Assembly (NCBI GenBank): GCA_029582165.1
Contig: CM055876.1
Span: forward strand, 25,086,317 to 25,150,316
Length of the DNA stretch: 64,000 nucleotides
Source: Portulaca oleracea
Taxonomy: Eukaryota; Streptophyta; Magnoliopsida; Caryophyllales; Portulacaceae
Direction of reading: 5' to 3'
Within the stretch, counting starts at the first letter, position 1, and each line of letters starts with the position of its first letter. The notes beneath the pieces are model-generated. The model saw only the letters and a program-made list of their open reading frames with translations, made no database searches and was not told where the DNA came from. A program made the position numbers and the translations under genes. Positions 11,474 to 22,290 of the stretch are shown here, piece by piece.

Positions 11474-11941
11474 AGTGGATAGTAGCCTCGGTCTCGGGTT
11501 CGAATCCCCCGATTTGCAGTTTTCATTTATTTCTTCGGCTTCGTTTTCCTGTTTTCTGTTTATCTCGTAGAGTAAATAAAATCTCCAACTAAAAAATATA
11601 TATCAAAAAAGGAGAGTTTAATTAAGATCCCTTTTTTCCGGGCCACTGACTCACAATACCTGCAGGTATTGCTACAGTGAATCATCCCGAGCCCAGTCCC
11701 GAGACTCTCTGTTTATTATCATTTTTCATTTCTTTTTGTTTTTCTTTTATTTTCTGTTCATTTTCTGAATAAATAAAATCCTTAGACTTTAATAAAATAT
11801 AAAAGAAAATAGTTTACATAAATTTCAATTTTGATTTATTTAAACGGAAATTCAAGCGAATCTTCTAAAAGAAAAGACACCCCTTTCGACTCGCCGTTTA
11901 CCGCGAGGGACACCAACGGGGATTTTCCCGGGTCCCACAAA

Positions 11942-11959
11942 TGGCGACTCCACTGGGGA
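11942..11959 (+). other. Primer-binding site of Retand-A
   Basis: TGGCGACTCCACTGGGGA follows the LTR end by two bases. It starts with the TGG complementary to a tRNA CCA end and fits a tRNA-Arg 3' end, the primer reported for Ogre-like elements. The tRNA identity is from memory of the family, not from a search. Confidence 0.75.
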
Positions 11960-13111
11960 CTTACTTTAAGAGGGTAAAACTTGAAAAACCGGTTTTTAAA
12001 ATTTTTGAGTAGAAAAGGAGAATTAATTTTTGTAATTTTTATTATTTAGTTAGGCATCGTACATACGGACCTCCATCTCGATTTTTATAAATCGGGATGA
12101 ACCCAAATGTACCGTCTAGGTTAACCCAATTTCCCTTTTGGGTAAAGTATATTTTCGAATTCAAGGAATGAACCCCACATTTCGAGAATGTCGCGAATTG
12201 CTTTCCCACTCATGAAGCACTCCTAAAATTATCGGGATTATGAATTCACATTTTCCCCTTAATTTTGTGAGAAACACACAAATCACATTACTATGAACTC
12301 CATAGAACTTGTGATGAGTGAGAGACATGAGTATGTTAGTTTTAGGCACCCGACCTTAAACCGATGAATGTAGAACCTCGGTTAGGTGCATTACCCATTT
12401 TGTATGCTACGTGCATTCTTGTTGTGATATATGTGAATTATGTGTTATATGTTTTTCTTTTCTTTAGAGTCGGTCCCATAAGGTCTCTTTCCCTCCCCTC
12501 CCCCCCAAACGCCGCTCTAGTTTGGGCAATAGTCGTGCAAAAGTTAAAGAAGGCCTAGAGGTCTCTCTTGGGCCCAAATCAAAGAAGTTTGATTAAACCC
12601 GAGATCTTAGCTTGACTTTGTCCAACCCTTGGCTGTGCTTGGGGTCCTTAAAGTGTATCCGATCATTATTCGAATCTGAGTTCATTAAAGCTTTAACGTT
12701 GACTCGATCTTATCATGGTCCGATGGACCCTCCCCGTACATAATCTCATCCTAGGTTAGAGGTCATCATGCAAGCCCAAAGTTGGGTGAGTCAAAGCAAA
12801 AAAAAAGGGGTCAACATATACGCATGGTCTGCATTAGGTTGTTTCATATAGGTCATTAAGTCATGGCATACATCGGGTAGGCATTGTCGGGAGTTGATGT
12901 TGTTCTAATGTGAAATTTCCATACAGGCAAGATAGGACCTAAAGGGTCAAGAGTCAAGTCTTGGGCTAGGGTTGGATCTCGAAGGCTGACAAGTTTCTCA
13001 CCGATCCCGACTGCAACACCGAACCGGAGTTCGTCCACCGACACCGACTCGGATACTTCCTCCCAAACCTCGATCGTAGACAGTGACATTGTGTCCATTC
13101 CTTCTGATTTC
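11960..13111 (+). other. 5' untranslated region of Retand-A
   Basis: About 1.15 kb separate the primer-binding site from gag. Two short inverted repeats follow the PBS: CGATTTTTATAAATCG near 12080, and AACCCAATTT...TTGGGTAA near 12122-12146. Both are also found after the other two PBS copies in the window. A short frame starting MNVEPRLGALPILYATCILV at 12364 is conserved in all three. The gag start at 13112 is preceded by no strong Kozak-type evidence. Confidence 0.7.
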
Positions 13112-15009
13112 ATGGCTGAGATTAACGATCAAGAACAAGAAACCCATGGCCAACCTGTCACGGCGGCGGACCTCTCAGCCTTAGTGCGAGATATCCGTAG
13201 CCTGATTGATACAAGGGCCAACCAACAAGATCGTAGAATGGAAGGTGTCGTCCAAGCCATTCAAACGATCAATGAAAAGATAGGTATAGGGAAGGATACC
13301 CCTGATAAAGATGACAAGAGCGTGCACACTAAAAGAACTATGCCCCGGGATGAGCAGTTCATGCCATTTAGAGATAATAGGGTTGATAATCTTCAAAACC
13401 TGCTTAGACAAATTCCTCAATTTAGAGAGCATTTTCTGGATATCGCCTTACCAAGCACTCCTCAAGCCAAACTCCCTGACAAGTTCTCGCTACCTGAGAA
13501 GAAATTTAAGGCCATGGAGAATCCTACTCACTATGTGCGCAGCTTTGCGCGCATGATGGTCTTAAAGGAAGTAAATCCTAGTTATATGCTCATGTTTTCC
13601 CATGGAATTTAAGCGATGAAGTCCTAAAATGGTACTACACCTTACCGCTGGATGTCCAAGAGAACTGGGAAGCTACCTATAAGGCTTTCATTCAGCAATA
13701 TGCAGCTAGCCAGGATGCCGATGTAACCATGAGTGACATGGCGACCATCAAGCAAGGTGAAGGAGAATCATTCATGAACTACTTCCATCGTTGGAGCGCG
13801 CAAAAGGCCTTAATGATTGATAAGGTGACTTTGGATTACCAGATCCAAATCTTCATACAAGGGCTGAAGCCAAGGTATGCCAACATGATGGAATGCCAGT
13901 TGATTCCAGATTTCTCAGCTTTAAAGAAACTGGGGTTAATGGTAGAAGCTAAGCTAGAAAAATCTGCAACATCGTCCGGATGGAAGAACCCCACTTCCAC
14001 CAAAAAGGTTGGTGGAACATCCAATCAACAACCAAAAGCTGTCGAAGCACATGTCATTCAAAGGTTTAACTCTTATACACCTCTCGACACCTCGTACGCC
14101 GAGGCCTTAGATCGTCTTGTGAAGAAGGGAAAAATTGAACTTCCCCCTATCAAAGCTGAACCTGAAGTGAAAGGAAAGAGTTGGGACGCGGGAAAGTTCT
14201 ATAACTACCACCGCATGCGAGGTCATGATACCGAGAGATGCTTTACCCTTAAAAATGTCATAGAAGGGATGATCCGTGACCAGACCTTACCCCTACCCAA
14301 AGCGGCCCAACAAAAGCCCAACAACAAGAATAATCCATTCGGGGTCACCATGATATCCAACACTTCAGGAAGTTGGGACCCCACCATCTTTATCACTGAC
14401 ATAGGGGCTCCAAAATTTGAGGTTTACGCTCCGTACCTCCTGCATGTCAATGGTGTATGGGATAGTGATGAAGAGGACGTGTGTCAAACTGACATGACTT
14501 CTTGGGATTCTGACCCCGAGGATACATACAAGGAGATCACTCCTAAGGTCGAATCACTCAAGATAAATTCTGGTGATGAAGAAGTAAACCTAATCAAAGA
14601 GACTGAACAGTCAAAGATGGTCCTCAAAGTCACTCAGGAGGATCATCAGCTGGATGACTACGCTGATGCTGCTTTCCTTACCAGGTCGGGAAGGACCAAC
14701 CAAAAAGACCCAACTCTCCCACCGCCGGTTGCTCCTGTACCCATCAACGCACAACCAACAGAGGCGATCCCTGTAGAGGATGCATTCCTTAAGCAGTTCA
14801 AGAGGACTAAAGTTGACCTCACAATTTGGCAACTGTTGAATACTTCCCAAACACATCGTCAAACACTCTTGAATGCACTAAACCGAATCCAAGTTCCTTC
14901 AGACACTCCGCCCGAGGACCTCGTCGCATTTATGACTACACCAAAGTCGGGTATCACTTTCAACGAGGCAGATTTTCCAAGGGAAGGGTACGCTCACAAC
15001 AAGGCTTGA
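13112..15009 (+). pseudogene. Retand-A Gag (one frameshift)
   Basis: I chose the ATG at 13112 (MAEINDQEQETHG) because the truncated second copy at 25707 has the same start and it follows a long leader. The first block runs to about 13605 and includes the beginning of the retrotransposon gag domain (ENPTHYVRSFARMMVL). A +1 shift near 13600 then moves the sequence to the frame that continues past MSDMATIKQGEGESFMNYFH at 13729 to a stop at 15007. A Tat-type knuckle is at about 14193-14240 (YNYHRMRGHDTERC); its first Cys is Tyr here but Cys in the second Retand subfamily (57310). Gag forms the particle and binds genomic RNA. The single shift suggests a fairly young decay. Confidence 0.85.
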
Positions 15010-15021
15010 TACTTAACCATC

Positions 15022-16176
15022 ATGTGCTCCAACAAGGTTGTCCCACTTGTGCTAGTGGACAACGGGTCGGCAGTTAACATATGTCCATGGAGGACCGCCC
15101 AGAAGTTAGGTATTCAGCGACACCATCTGGCACAACAAACTGTTCAACTCCGGGCTTATGATAATTCCCCGAGAAGGACTCTGGGTTCGGTAATCTTACC
15201 CATAACCATGGAACACGTCACTCGAAATGTCGAATTTCTGGTTATCGACATCCGGCCTCTTTTAATCTACTACTTGGCCGACCATGGCTGCATGAGAATA
15301 GGGCGGTTGCCTCGACTCTGCACCAAAAGGTGAAAATGATAATTCAAGGCCAAGTCATCACTATAGGAGGCGAGGAAATTTCTGCTATTGTTACCTCGAC
15401 AACGCCTGTGCTGGAAGTTGAACACAATTCTATGGATGAAGAGTTTCATAACTTCGAATTTGTGGCCATGCTGAGTCTGAACGAGGCCCCTTTCGATTTT
15501 GACCCACATTCCAGTCGCAAGATCAACGCGATCTTAAGGAACTTGGGATATTTTCCGGGGCAATCCCTAGGGAATCCAAGTAAGAAGTCCAACTTCCCGT
15601 ACTTAATGCCCAGAAGCTATTACTCTTTTGGTCTCGGGTATACCCCAACCGAAGAAGAAATTAGACTTGCTAAGTGGGCAACTGCCAGGAAGAGGAAGGT
15701 TGACGATCCACCGCTACTCTCCGAGATCAAGCCTTATCCTTTGACCCTTAACGGACAATGGATCAAAGAGGGATATGAATTTCCCTACTATGGGTTCCCG
15801 GAGCCTTATTATCTGAAGGAGGAAGGTATCCAAGTAGCTGGCTTGGAAATTTTTAATGACTGCATGATCTTAGAGGAAGGAAACTTTATCCTAATTCGGG
15901 ACAAGAAACCTCCTCTTGAATGGACACATTTAGCTGGAATAGTATCTTTGGTCTTCTGTTTGGCCAAGAAGCTCGTCATAATGACGACCCAGACAACATC
16001 CTTGTAGCTGCCCTTTCTAACCCAGGATTTGATCCAAGCAAGCTGATAACTGCAGATGGAAGTTGCCGTGAAATATCGTGGGTGGACGTCGATGCTGGAA
16101 AAGAGTTCACCGTAGCTTTAGGAGAGTCTTCTGAGTCTGGTCCTAGTTTCCCTTCTGTTGAGTCAAAGTCCGCTGA
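15022..16176 (+). pseudogene. Retand-A aspartic protease and PR-RT linker
   Basis: The protease core reads VPLVLVDNGSAVNICP at about 15040-15085. The active-site triplet is DNG rather than DTG, which is usual in the Tat lineage. A frameshift near 15280 moves to the frame with RPWLHENRAVASTLHQK and the Tat-specific linker containing YFPGQSLGNPSKK. A second shift lies around 15920-16000. The last frame ends SVESKSAE and would stop at TAA 16178-16180. However, that stop sits at a GTAAGT donor-like site that opens the putative intron at 16177. The protease processes the polyprotein. Confidence 0.8.
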
Positions 16177-16291
16177 GTAAGTCTTAGAATTTATTTTTAA
16201 TGTACTCGTTTTCCCTAATTCAATAAAGTGGTTGTTTGTTTGCTTATCCTGATTCATTTCTCCCTCTTCCCTGAACTGTTTTTGCCAATAG
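16177..16291 (+). other. Putative spliced intron between protease and RT
   Basis: GTAAGT at 16177-16182 and a pyrimidine-rich tract ending TTTTTGCCAATAG at 16291 define 115 nt. Removing it takes out the in-frame stop of the protease frame and puts the reading frame exactly on the ATG codon at 16305 of the RT frame (16293 + 12). Ogre elements of the same lineage are known to splice an intron at this position. A similar AT-rich stretch with CATTCAATAAAG is kept in Retand-B near 57600. Confidence 0.7.
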
Positions 16292-17317
16292 TGATGCTGA
16301 ATTAATGGACTCAAAAGAATTAATAAAAGCTGTCGAGGAACATGAAAATCATACAGCCATAACGGAGGAAACAATAAGCATTAACGTAGGAACCTTAGAA
16401 AACCCTCGGGAGTTGAAGCTCGGAAAATCTCTAACATTGGAGGAACAAGCTGAGTACACCGAGCTGCTCAAAGAGTTCATTGATGTGTTTGCGTGGTCCT
16501 ACGAGGACATGCCAGGGATCGACCGAGAGATAGCCGAACATTCTCTCCCCTTATATCCTGATGCCAAACCAGTCAAGCAAAGACCTAGAAGGATGAAACC
16601 CGAATGGTCGCGAAAAATTTTAGCGTATAGTAAAACAAAGAACAAGCGGGTTTTATCAAAGTAATTGAGTACGCAGACTTGTTAGCTAACATTGTTCCTG
16701 TACCCAAGAAAGATGGAAGGGTGAGAATGTGCGTCGACTATAGAGACTTGAACAAAGCAAGTCCTAAGGACGACTTTCCACTACCTCACATCGACATTCT
16801 GGTAGACAACACATGTGGACATGAGTTACTATCTTTCATGGACGGGTATTCAGGGTATAATCAGATCAAGATGGCGGAAGAAGATATGGAAAAGACTGCC
16901 TTCACCACACCATGGGGAAACTTCCACTATGTAGTAATGCCGTTTGGATTAAAGAATGCTGGAGCTACTTACCAAAGAACGGCTACAACCCTGCTATATG
17001 ACATGATGCATAATGAAGTAGAAGTATATGTCGATGATATGATTGTCAAATCAAAGAAACGGGCAGAACATACTGCCAGCTTGAGCAAGTTTTTCCTTCG
17101 ACTAAGGAAGTACAACGTGAGGTTAAATCCATAAAAATGTACCTTTAGAGTTACTTCTAGTAAGTTACTCGGTTTTGTGGTAAGTTCATGAGGTATTGAA
17201 GTAGACCCGGCCAAGATTAAGGCTATTCAAGACCTCAAACCGCCCAAGACTGAAAAAGAAATTCGAGGGTTCCTTGGAAGAGTCCAGTACATAAGTCGTT
17301 TTATCTCGAAACTAACC
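16292..17317 (+). pseudogene. Retand-A reverse transcriptase (shift and two stops)
   Basis: The first block contains EFIDVFAWSYEDMPGID. A shift between about 16600 and 16670 leads to NIVPVPKKDGRVRMCVDYRD, DGYSGYNQIKMAEEDMEKTA and MPFGLKNAGATYQR. The catalytic motif is intact as VYVDDMIVKS (YVDD at 17027-17038). A stop TAA at 17132-17134 interrupts the segment before KCTF, and a TGA at 17189-17191 interrupts the next before GIEVDP; both are one-base changes from sense codons. RT copies the element RNA into cDNA. Motif integrity suggests recent inactivation by point mutation. Confidence 0.9.
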
Positions 17318-17860
17318 ATGACATGCGAGCCTTTGTTCAAACAGTTGAAGAAGGGGACGAAACCACAATGGGATGAAAAATGCCAAGATGCCTTTGACAA
17401 GATCAAAGAGTACTTGACACATCCACCTGTGTTAATGTCACCCGTACCCAATGAACCACTACTTCTATACCTCACCATTACCGATACAGCTATGGGGGCT
17501 ATGTTGGCTCAGAAAGTGGATGGTCAAGAAAGGGCCATCTATTATCTGAGTAAGAAGTTCCTAGAGTATGAGGCTCGCTATATAGAAATAGAGAAAATAG
17601 CCCTAGCCCTCGTTTGGGCTACCAAGAACCTTCGCCACTACGTGCTTGCACATAAGGTGCATATCATAGTAGAAAAGAACCCGGTCAAATATGTCTTGCA
17701 ACAACCTATAGTCAACAGTAGGGTGGCCCGATGGATGGTGATGCTCTCTGAATTTAATCTCAAGTATGTACCACAAAAATCCATCAAGGGAAGGGTTGTG
17801 TCAGACTTTCTAGCTGATTCGCCTTCAAGTGAACCTCACCCGGCAGAATTTGAATTTCCC
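17318..17860 (+). pseudogene. Retand-A gypsy-type RNase H (first RNase H)
   Basis: The long open frame 17318-18700 begins with the RT connection (KGTKPQWDEKCQDAFDKIKE). The Ty3/gypsy RNase H region follows, with LLLYLTITDTAMGAMLAQK, ERAIYYLSKKFLEYEARY, IEKIALALVWATKNLRHY and FLADSP. In the Tat lineage this first RNase H is often degenerate, with the second one compensating. Here the position of the first catalytic Asp is shared by TITDTA. The frame is uninterrupted through both RNase H units into the integrase N-terminus. Confidence 0.85.
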
Positions 17861-17889
17861 GATGAACAAGTCTTCAATACAGATGACGA

Positions 17890-18275
17890 AACATGGGAAA
17901 TGCACTTCGATGGAGCATCCAATCAAACGGGATGTGGAGCTGGCGTTATCCTAATCTCACCCGAAGGAGCACATACACCCATATCTGTGAAACTTGACTT
18001 TGGGGTCACCAACAACGCTGCTGAATACGAAGCTTGTATTCTAGGCATACAGGCCGCCTTAGAAATGAATACCAAGAGGTTAAGGGTCTCTGGAGACTCC
18101 AGCCTCGTGATCAATCAGGCCAACCATCATTGGAAAGTAAGGGATGAAGATATGGCCGCCTACCAAGCATGCTTAACTAAACTTTCTGAGAAATTCGATT
18201 ACATCACCTTCACGTATCACAAGCGAGAGGATAATGAATTGGTCGATTCATTAGCCAAGCTATCATCATTGGTTG
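17890..18275 (+). CDS. Retand-A archaeal-type RNase H (second RNase H, aRNH)
   Basis: About 125 residues carry the full RNase H set: MHFDGASNQTGCGAGV (Asp), NNAAEYEACILGIQAALE (Glu), LRVSGDSSLVINQAN (Asp) and HKREDNELVDSLAKLSS (Asp). This extra domain downstream of the gypsy RNase H is the defining acquisition of the Tat lineage and separates Retand/Ogre from chromoviruses and Athila. The domain itself is uninterrupted, inside the frame 17318-18700. It could not be made as part of a normal polyprotein because of the RT stops upstream. Confidence 0.9.
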
Positions 18276-18479
18276 CTATCCCGGCAGGAATAAGAGAAAT
18301 GCCCATAATAGTCCAAAGGAAAAATGAACCGGCATATGTATACTCCTTAGACACGTGCGGGGTTAACCCAGACTGTTGGTATTATGACCTTTACATATAC
18401 CTGATAAAAGGGGAATACCCAGATAGACTCGAACCCATAGCACAAAGAGCTATTCGGCTTATGGCAGCCCAGTACTGCA

Positions 18480-19614
18480 TAATTCAGGATAGACTCTACA
18501 AAAAGACTAGTACTGGCTTGACTTTGCTGTGTGTCGACAAAGAAGAAGCCGAGAAGATTATGGAGGCTATACACGGTGGAGAATGTGGTCCACACATGAA
18601 TGGTAGGATCTTAAACAAAAAAATTCAGAGAGCTGGTTATTACTGGACCACTATGGAAGCTGATTGTCATGCTTTCGTTAGGAAATGCCTCAAATGCTAA
18701 ATCTATGCAAATTTGCAGCATCAACCTCCAACCTACCTCACTACGTTGACTTCCTCGTGGCCTTTCTCAATGTGGGGAATAGACATCATCGGAAAGATAT
18801 CCCCTACCGGCACTGGGGGCCATGAGTTTGTGTTAGTGGCTATTGACTACTTCACAAAATGGGTTGAAGCGACATCTTATGCCAAAATCACTTCTAAACA
18901 TGTGGCCAAGTTTATACAGCAAAACATCATCTGTAGATACGGAGTACCGCATGAAATAATAAGTGATAATGGAAGACACTTCATGAAGGAAGTCACCGAA
19001 TTGCTTGAGAAATACAAGATCCAACATCATCACTCGTCGGTTTACAGGCCACAAGCCAATGGCGCTGTAGAAGCGGCCAACAAGTCTTTAAAAAGAATCA
19101 TTGAAAAGATGTCGGTGACTTATAAAGACTGGCCTGATAAACTACCCTTTGCTTTATGGGGGTATCGAACGTCGATTCACACTGCCACCGGGGCAACCCC
19201 ATACTCATTGGTATACGGGATGGAGGTCAGATACCCATAGAGATAGCGATACCTTCCTTGAGGATAGTGGCAGAAAGCCAAATCCCCGAGGCAGAGTGGG
19301 CCAGAACTCGGTATGAAGAGTTGACCCTGATTGACGAACGAAGGTTGAGAGCCATGCATCATGTCCAGGTTTACCAGAATAGAATTTCAAGGGCTTTTAA
19401 CAAGAAGGTAAAGTCTAGAAATCTTAAAGAAGGAGACTTGGTCATGAAGGAGATGAGAGCACCGGTTCAAGATCCGCGAGGGAAATTCAAGCCGAATTGG
19501 AAGGGGCCTTACGTCATCAAGACTTTACTACCGGCAAGAGCGGCAATCTTGATCACTCCCAAGGGCGAGGAATTGTCTCAACCAACCAATTTAGATCAAT
19601 TAAAAAAGTTCTAA
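18480..19614 (+). pseudogene. Retand-A integrase (stop and frameshift)
   Basis: The zinc-binding unit includes HGGECGPHMNG and CHAFVRKCLKC. The very next codon is TAA (18698-18700), one base from a Gln codon. The core follows with MWGIDIIGKI (Asp), EIISDNGRHF (Asp) and PQANGAVEAANKSLKRI (Glu). A shift near 19230 moves to the frame ending PRGKFKPNWKGPYVIKTLL and a natural stop at 19612-19614. There is no chromodomain at the C-terminus, as expected for the Tat lineage. Integrase performs strand transfer; the catalytic residues remain, but the frame is broken twice. Confidence 0.9.
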
Positions 19615-19896
19615 CGCCTGGGGAGTGCCTCTCCTAAAAGCCCGATTGAAGTATAAGCGTTGGGTTCCCCAAGGTAAACCAGTAATTACCACAAAGTCTG
19701 TAGGGGTGACAGCCATCTCACCAAACCGAAAGTGAAATGTATTGGTGGTGTCCCAGAAAAGCTCACCAAGAGCTCTACCTGGACGACGAGAGCGAGGCAT
19801 CAACCAAGCCTCCAAACACTGATAAAAAGGGAGAAAACCAGTATGCTCCAAGGTATCTCGAACAAGGTCAGCACGAATTTTCAAAGTGGCCATCAT
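19600..19896 (-). pseudogene. Antisense ORF with plant mobile domain (PMD) fragment
   Basis: A minus-strand frame of 98 residues contains DTTNTFHFRFGEMAVTPTDF followed by VVITGLPWGTQ. This is the characteristic segment of the plant mobile domain (PF10536-like, found in MAIN/MAIL proteins and in some transposons). An additional antisense ORF between pol and the 3' LTR is a known trait of Retand-type elements. The frame ends inside the last 15 bases of pol, so the two genes meet tail to tail and the C-terminal part of the domain is missing. What the protein does in retrotransposons is not established. Confidence 0.65.
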
Positions 19897-21809
19897 CTTG
19901 GTAATCGAACCACAAGTTTTCGTGCTATCGTCCTAAGAAACGAAAAGAACTACCATCAAAAACTGGGGGCTAATTAAAAAAAAAAAAACCAAGCGAGAAA
20001 AATTTAGAAAGATACGGTCATGTTCCTTCTAAATTACACTCGCAAGGGTAGTCTTTGAAGCCCGTTTCTGAGACTTCGTACGTACGAATTAAATCAGAGG
20101 CAACGACATGGTAAAATAACCTATTTTTCCAAGTCAAAGTTCATATTGATATGCACATTCCTGACTCCTTAATTTAATTCTATTTTACGAGACTTAATTC
20201 GAAAATCACAAATTTTCGAATTATACTCTAAAAACAAGAATTGGATTTTTATAAGAAAAACCTCGAGATTATTAATTAATCTTGACGTTAAACTCTAAAA
20301 TTTTGACTGCACAAGAAATTTTGTGCCTCAACGCACGACGATTGGGCCTAGGGATACGAGTCGGCAAGCCCTAAGAAAATCACAAGTATGCATACATTGA
20401 AATTTTACGAGACATGATTTGAGCAATTTTCAGATTATACTTTAATTTTATGAGAAAAACCTTGGGAAAATGACTAAACCCGATGTTACACTCTAAAATT
20501 AATAACCCCAAGGTTTTGGGCCAAAGGGTGCTACAACAATAATTGGGCCCAAGCATGCAAGCCATCATAAGCCCAAAAGTTATGCAGAATATTTAAATTT
20601 TTACGAGCATGAAAGGCTTACCGGAATTTCCAATCTCCGAAGCCACACATGTTCGTTCGGATATTGTGTGAGGTACGCTGGGTCGAACCCACCTTCAGGA
20701 AACCATTCCTTAGCAAAGAACGTGTGATGAACCCAATTCTCGGCATGAGGAGCTATATGTCCGCGAGGCTTCAGAGGTTGCTTCATTTTACAAGCTACAT
20801 AACATAAGGAAATATATTCAAAATTCCGAAAATAGATCAAAACCTCAAGTAAATGAGGGTCTGACCCGGACTGTCTCGGGTCCAAACCCGAACCAATACC
20901 TGGCGGTATGGAGGGTCAGGCCCGGATTGTCCCGGGTCCAAACCCGAACATGCAATTCCGTTTTCAGTTCAAAAAAAAAAAAAGCGACCATGCAAAATTC
21001 CAGATCTGGAAGTTCACCTGGCGGTATGGACGGGGCTCCGACCAGTGACGTTTCCGGCTCGAAAACCGAGGAAAGAGAAACCAGAGATACCTGGCGGTAT
21101 GCAGCTCTCGGGCTCGGAATTTTCCGGCTAAGTTCCAGATCTGAAACCCGAGACTGTGCACGCCGATACCTGGCGTTATACTGCCGGCGAGAGCTACAGC
21201 GAGGTCCGACGAAGAAGGATCGGCGCGAGAACCGAGGAAGCACGGCTGATACTTGGCGGTATGACGCTCCACATTTCAGCTACGGGAAGGTTTCCGGCGA
21301 GCTCATGGTGCGGAAACCGAGACTAACAGCAGCCAATACCTGGCGGTATGCACCCCTGAACTCCTCGACGCCAGTAATCGCCAGACAGCAGCGGGGCCCG
21401 GGTACCGCCACACCTGGTGGTATGCTAAAGCTGGGGATGGTTGTCCGACCACCTAGAGAGAGGAAGGGAGAGTTTAGAGAGAGAAAGAGTGAGTTTTAAG
21501 GAGTGAAATGTTTGGATGAGGATGGAGTGGCCACCCTTTTAAAGACAAATCCTCCAACTTCTCACCTACTTCATCCTTAAATTCAAATAAATAGCTATTT
21601 GACCAGCTTAACATGCATTGACCGAGAAATTATTAGGAGGAGAATTTAAAAATTCCTTTGTTTTGACACTCCCTTAATAAATAAAAAAAATGAAGACAAA
21701 AAAAAAGGTACGCATATTATTTTCAAGAGAAAATATGGAAATATAATTTCTATATAACTCAGAAAATAATTTAATTCGGTTTTGTGGCTGCATCGCCTCT
21801 GGTAAGCTA
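19897..21809 (+). other. 3' non-coding region of Retand-A with repeated ATACC...GGTAT dyads
   Basis: Between pol and the minisatellite this ~1.9-kb region has no sense gene. Seven copies of a short dyad (ATACCTGGCGGTAT and variants) occur at about 20896, 21016, 21086, 21166, 21249, 21334 and 21411, each 70-120 bp apart. On the minus strand, a frame at 20885-20601 with YPNEHVWLRRLEIPVSLS is matched in Retand-B (around 60860-60815). This may be an upstream part of the antisense gene, but I cannot assign a domain. Confidence 0.6.
20601..20885 (-). pseudogene. Unassigned antisense frame conserved between Retand subfamilies
   Basis: A 94-residue minus-strand frame includes NWVHHTFFAKEWFPEGGFDP and YPNEHVWLRRLEIPVSLS. 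The second segment recurs with a few changes in Retand-B near 60860-60815, although flanking DNA there is diverged. It lies upstream, in antisense orientation, of the PMD fragment at 19896, so it could be an N-terminal exon of the same antisense gene. I do not recognise a domain, and selection cannot be judged from two copies. Confidence 0.3.
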
Positions 21810-22215
21810 CAACGACATCGGGAAAGACTGAGCTACCTTTTCAATGACATCGGGAAAGACTGAGCTACATTTTCAACGACATCGGGAAAGACTGAGCTAC
21901 CTTTTCAAAGACATCGGGTACGACTGAGCTACATTTCAACGACATCGGGAAAGACTGAGCTACATTTTCAACGACATCGGGAAAGACTGAGCTACATTTC
22001 AACGACATCGGGAACGACTGAGCTACATTTCAACGACATCGGGAAAGACTGAGCTACATTTTCAACGACATCGGAAAAGACTGAGCTACATTTCAACGAC
22101 ATCGGGAAAGACTGAGCTACATTTTCAACGACATCGGGAAAGACTGAGCTACATTTCAATGACATCGGGAAAGACTGAGCTACATTTCAGCGACATCGGG
22201 AGAGACCGAACTACA
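21810..22215 (+). repeat. 31-32-bp minisatellite, ~13 units
   Basis: The units follow ACGACATCGGGAAAGACTGA then GCTACATTTCA, with single-base variants and an optional extra T. The array ends about 60 bp before the polypurine tract. Unit length is not a multiple of three. Tandem repeats in this position are known in Tat-lineage elements. The same unit forms the array at 62004-62440 in Retand-B. Confidence 0.95.
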
Positions 22216-22275
22216 TCAAGGAAGATCGAAGACCTCCAGACTATACTTTGATCATCGTCTTACTCAGACTCGATC

Positions 22276-22290
22276 AAAGTGGGGGCTAAC
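22276..22290 (+). other. Polypurine tract of Retand-A
   Basis: AAAGTGGGGGCTAAC directly precedes TGTAGACACC of the right LTR. The same sequence precedes the LTR of Retand-B at 62510. Confidence 0.8.

Larger units (their letters stand above)
10348..11939 (+). repeat. 5' LTR of Retand-A (1592 bp)
   Basis: It starts TGTAGACACCC and ends GTCCCACA, followed after 2 bases by the primer-binding site. TATAAAA at 10714-10720 and AATAAA at 10935-10940 mark likely promoter and poly(A) signals. Short dyads of the form ATACC...GGTAT occur at 10539-10552, 10646-10661, 11454-11473 and 11654-11671; the last two are perfect palindromes. Compared with the right LTR, the segment around 10495-10580 is replaced by shorter unrelated sequence. 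Confidence 0.9.

Noticed and set aside
21810..22215. CRISPR-like array of ~31-bp repeats
   Set aside because: Units are directly adjacent without unique spacers, in a plant retrotransposon; it is a minisatellite. The same holds for 62004-62440.
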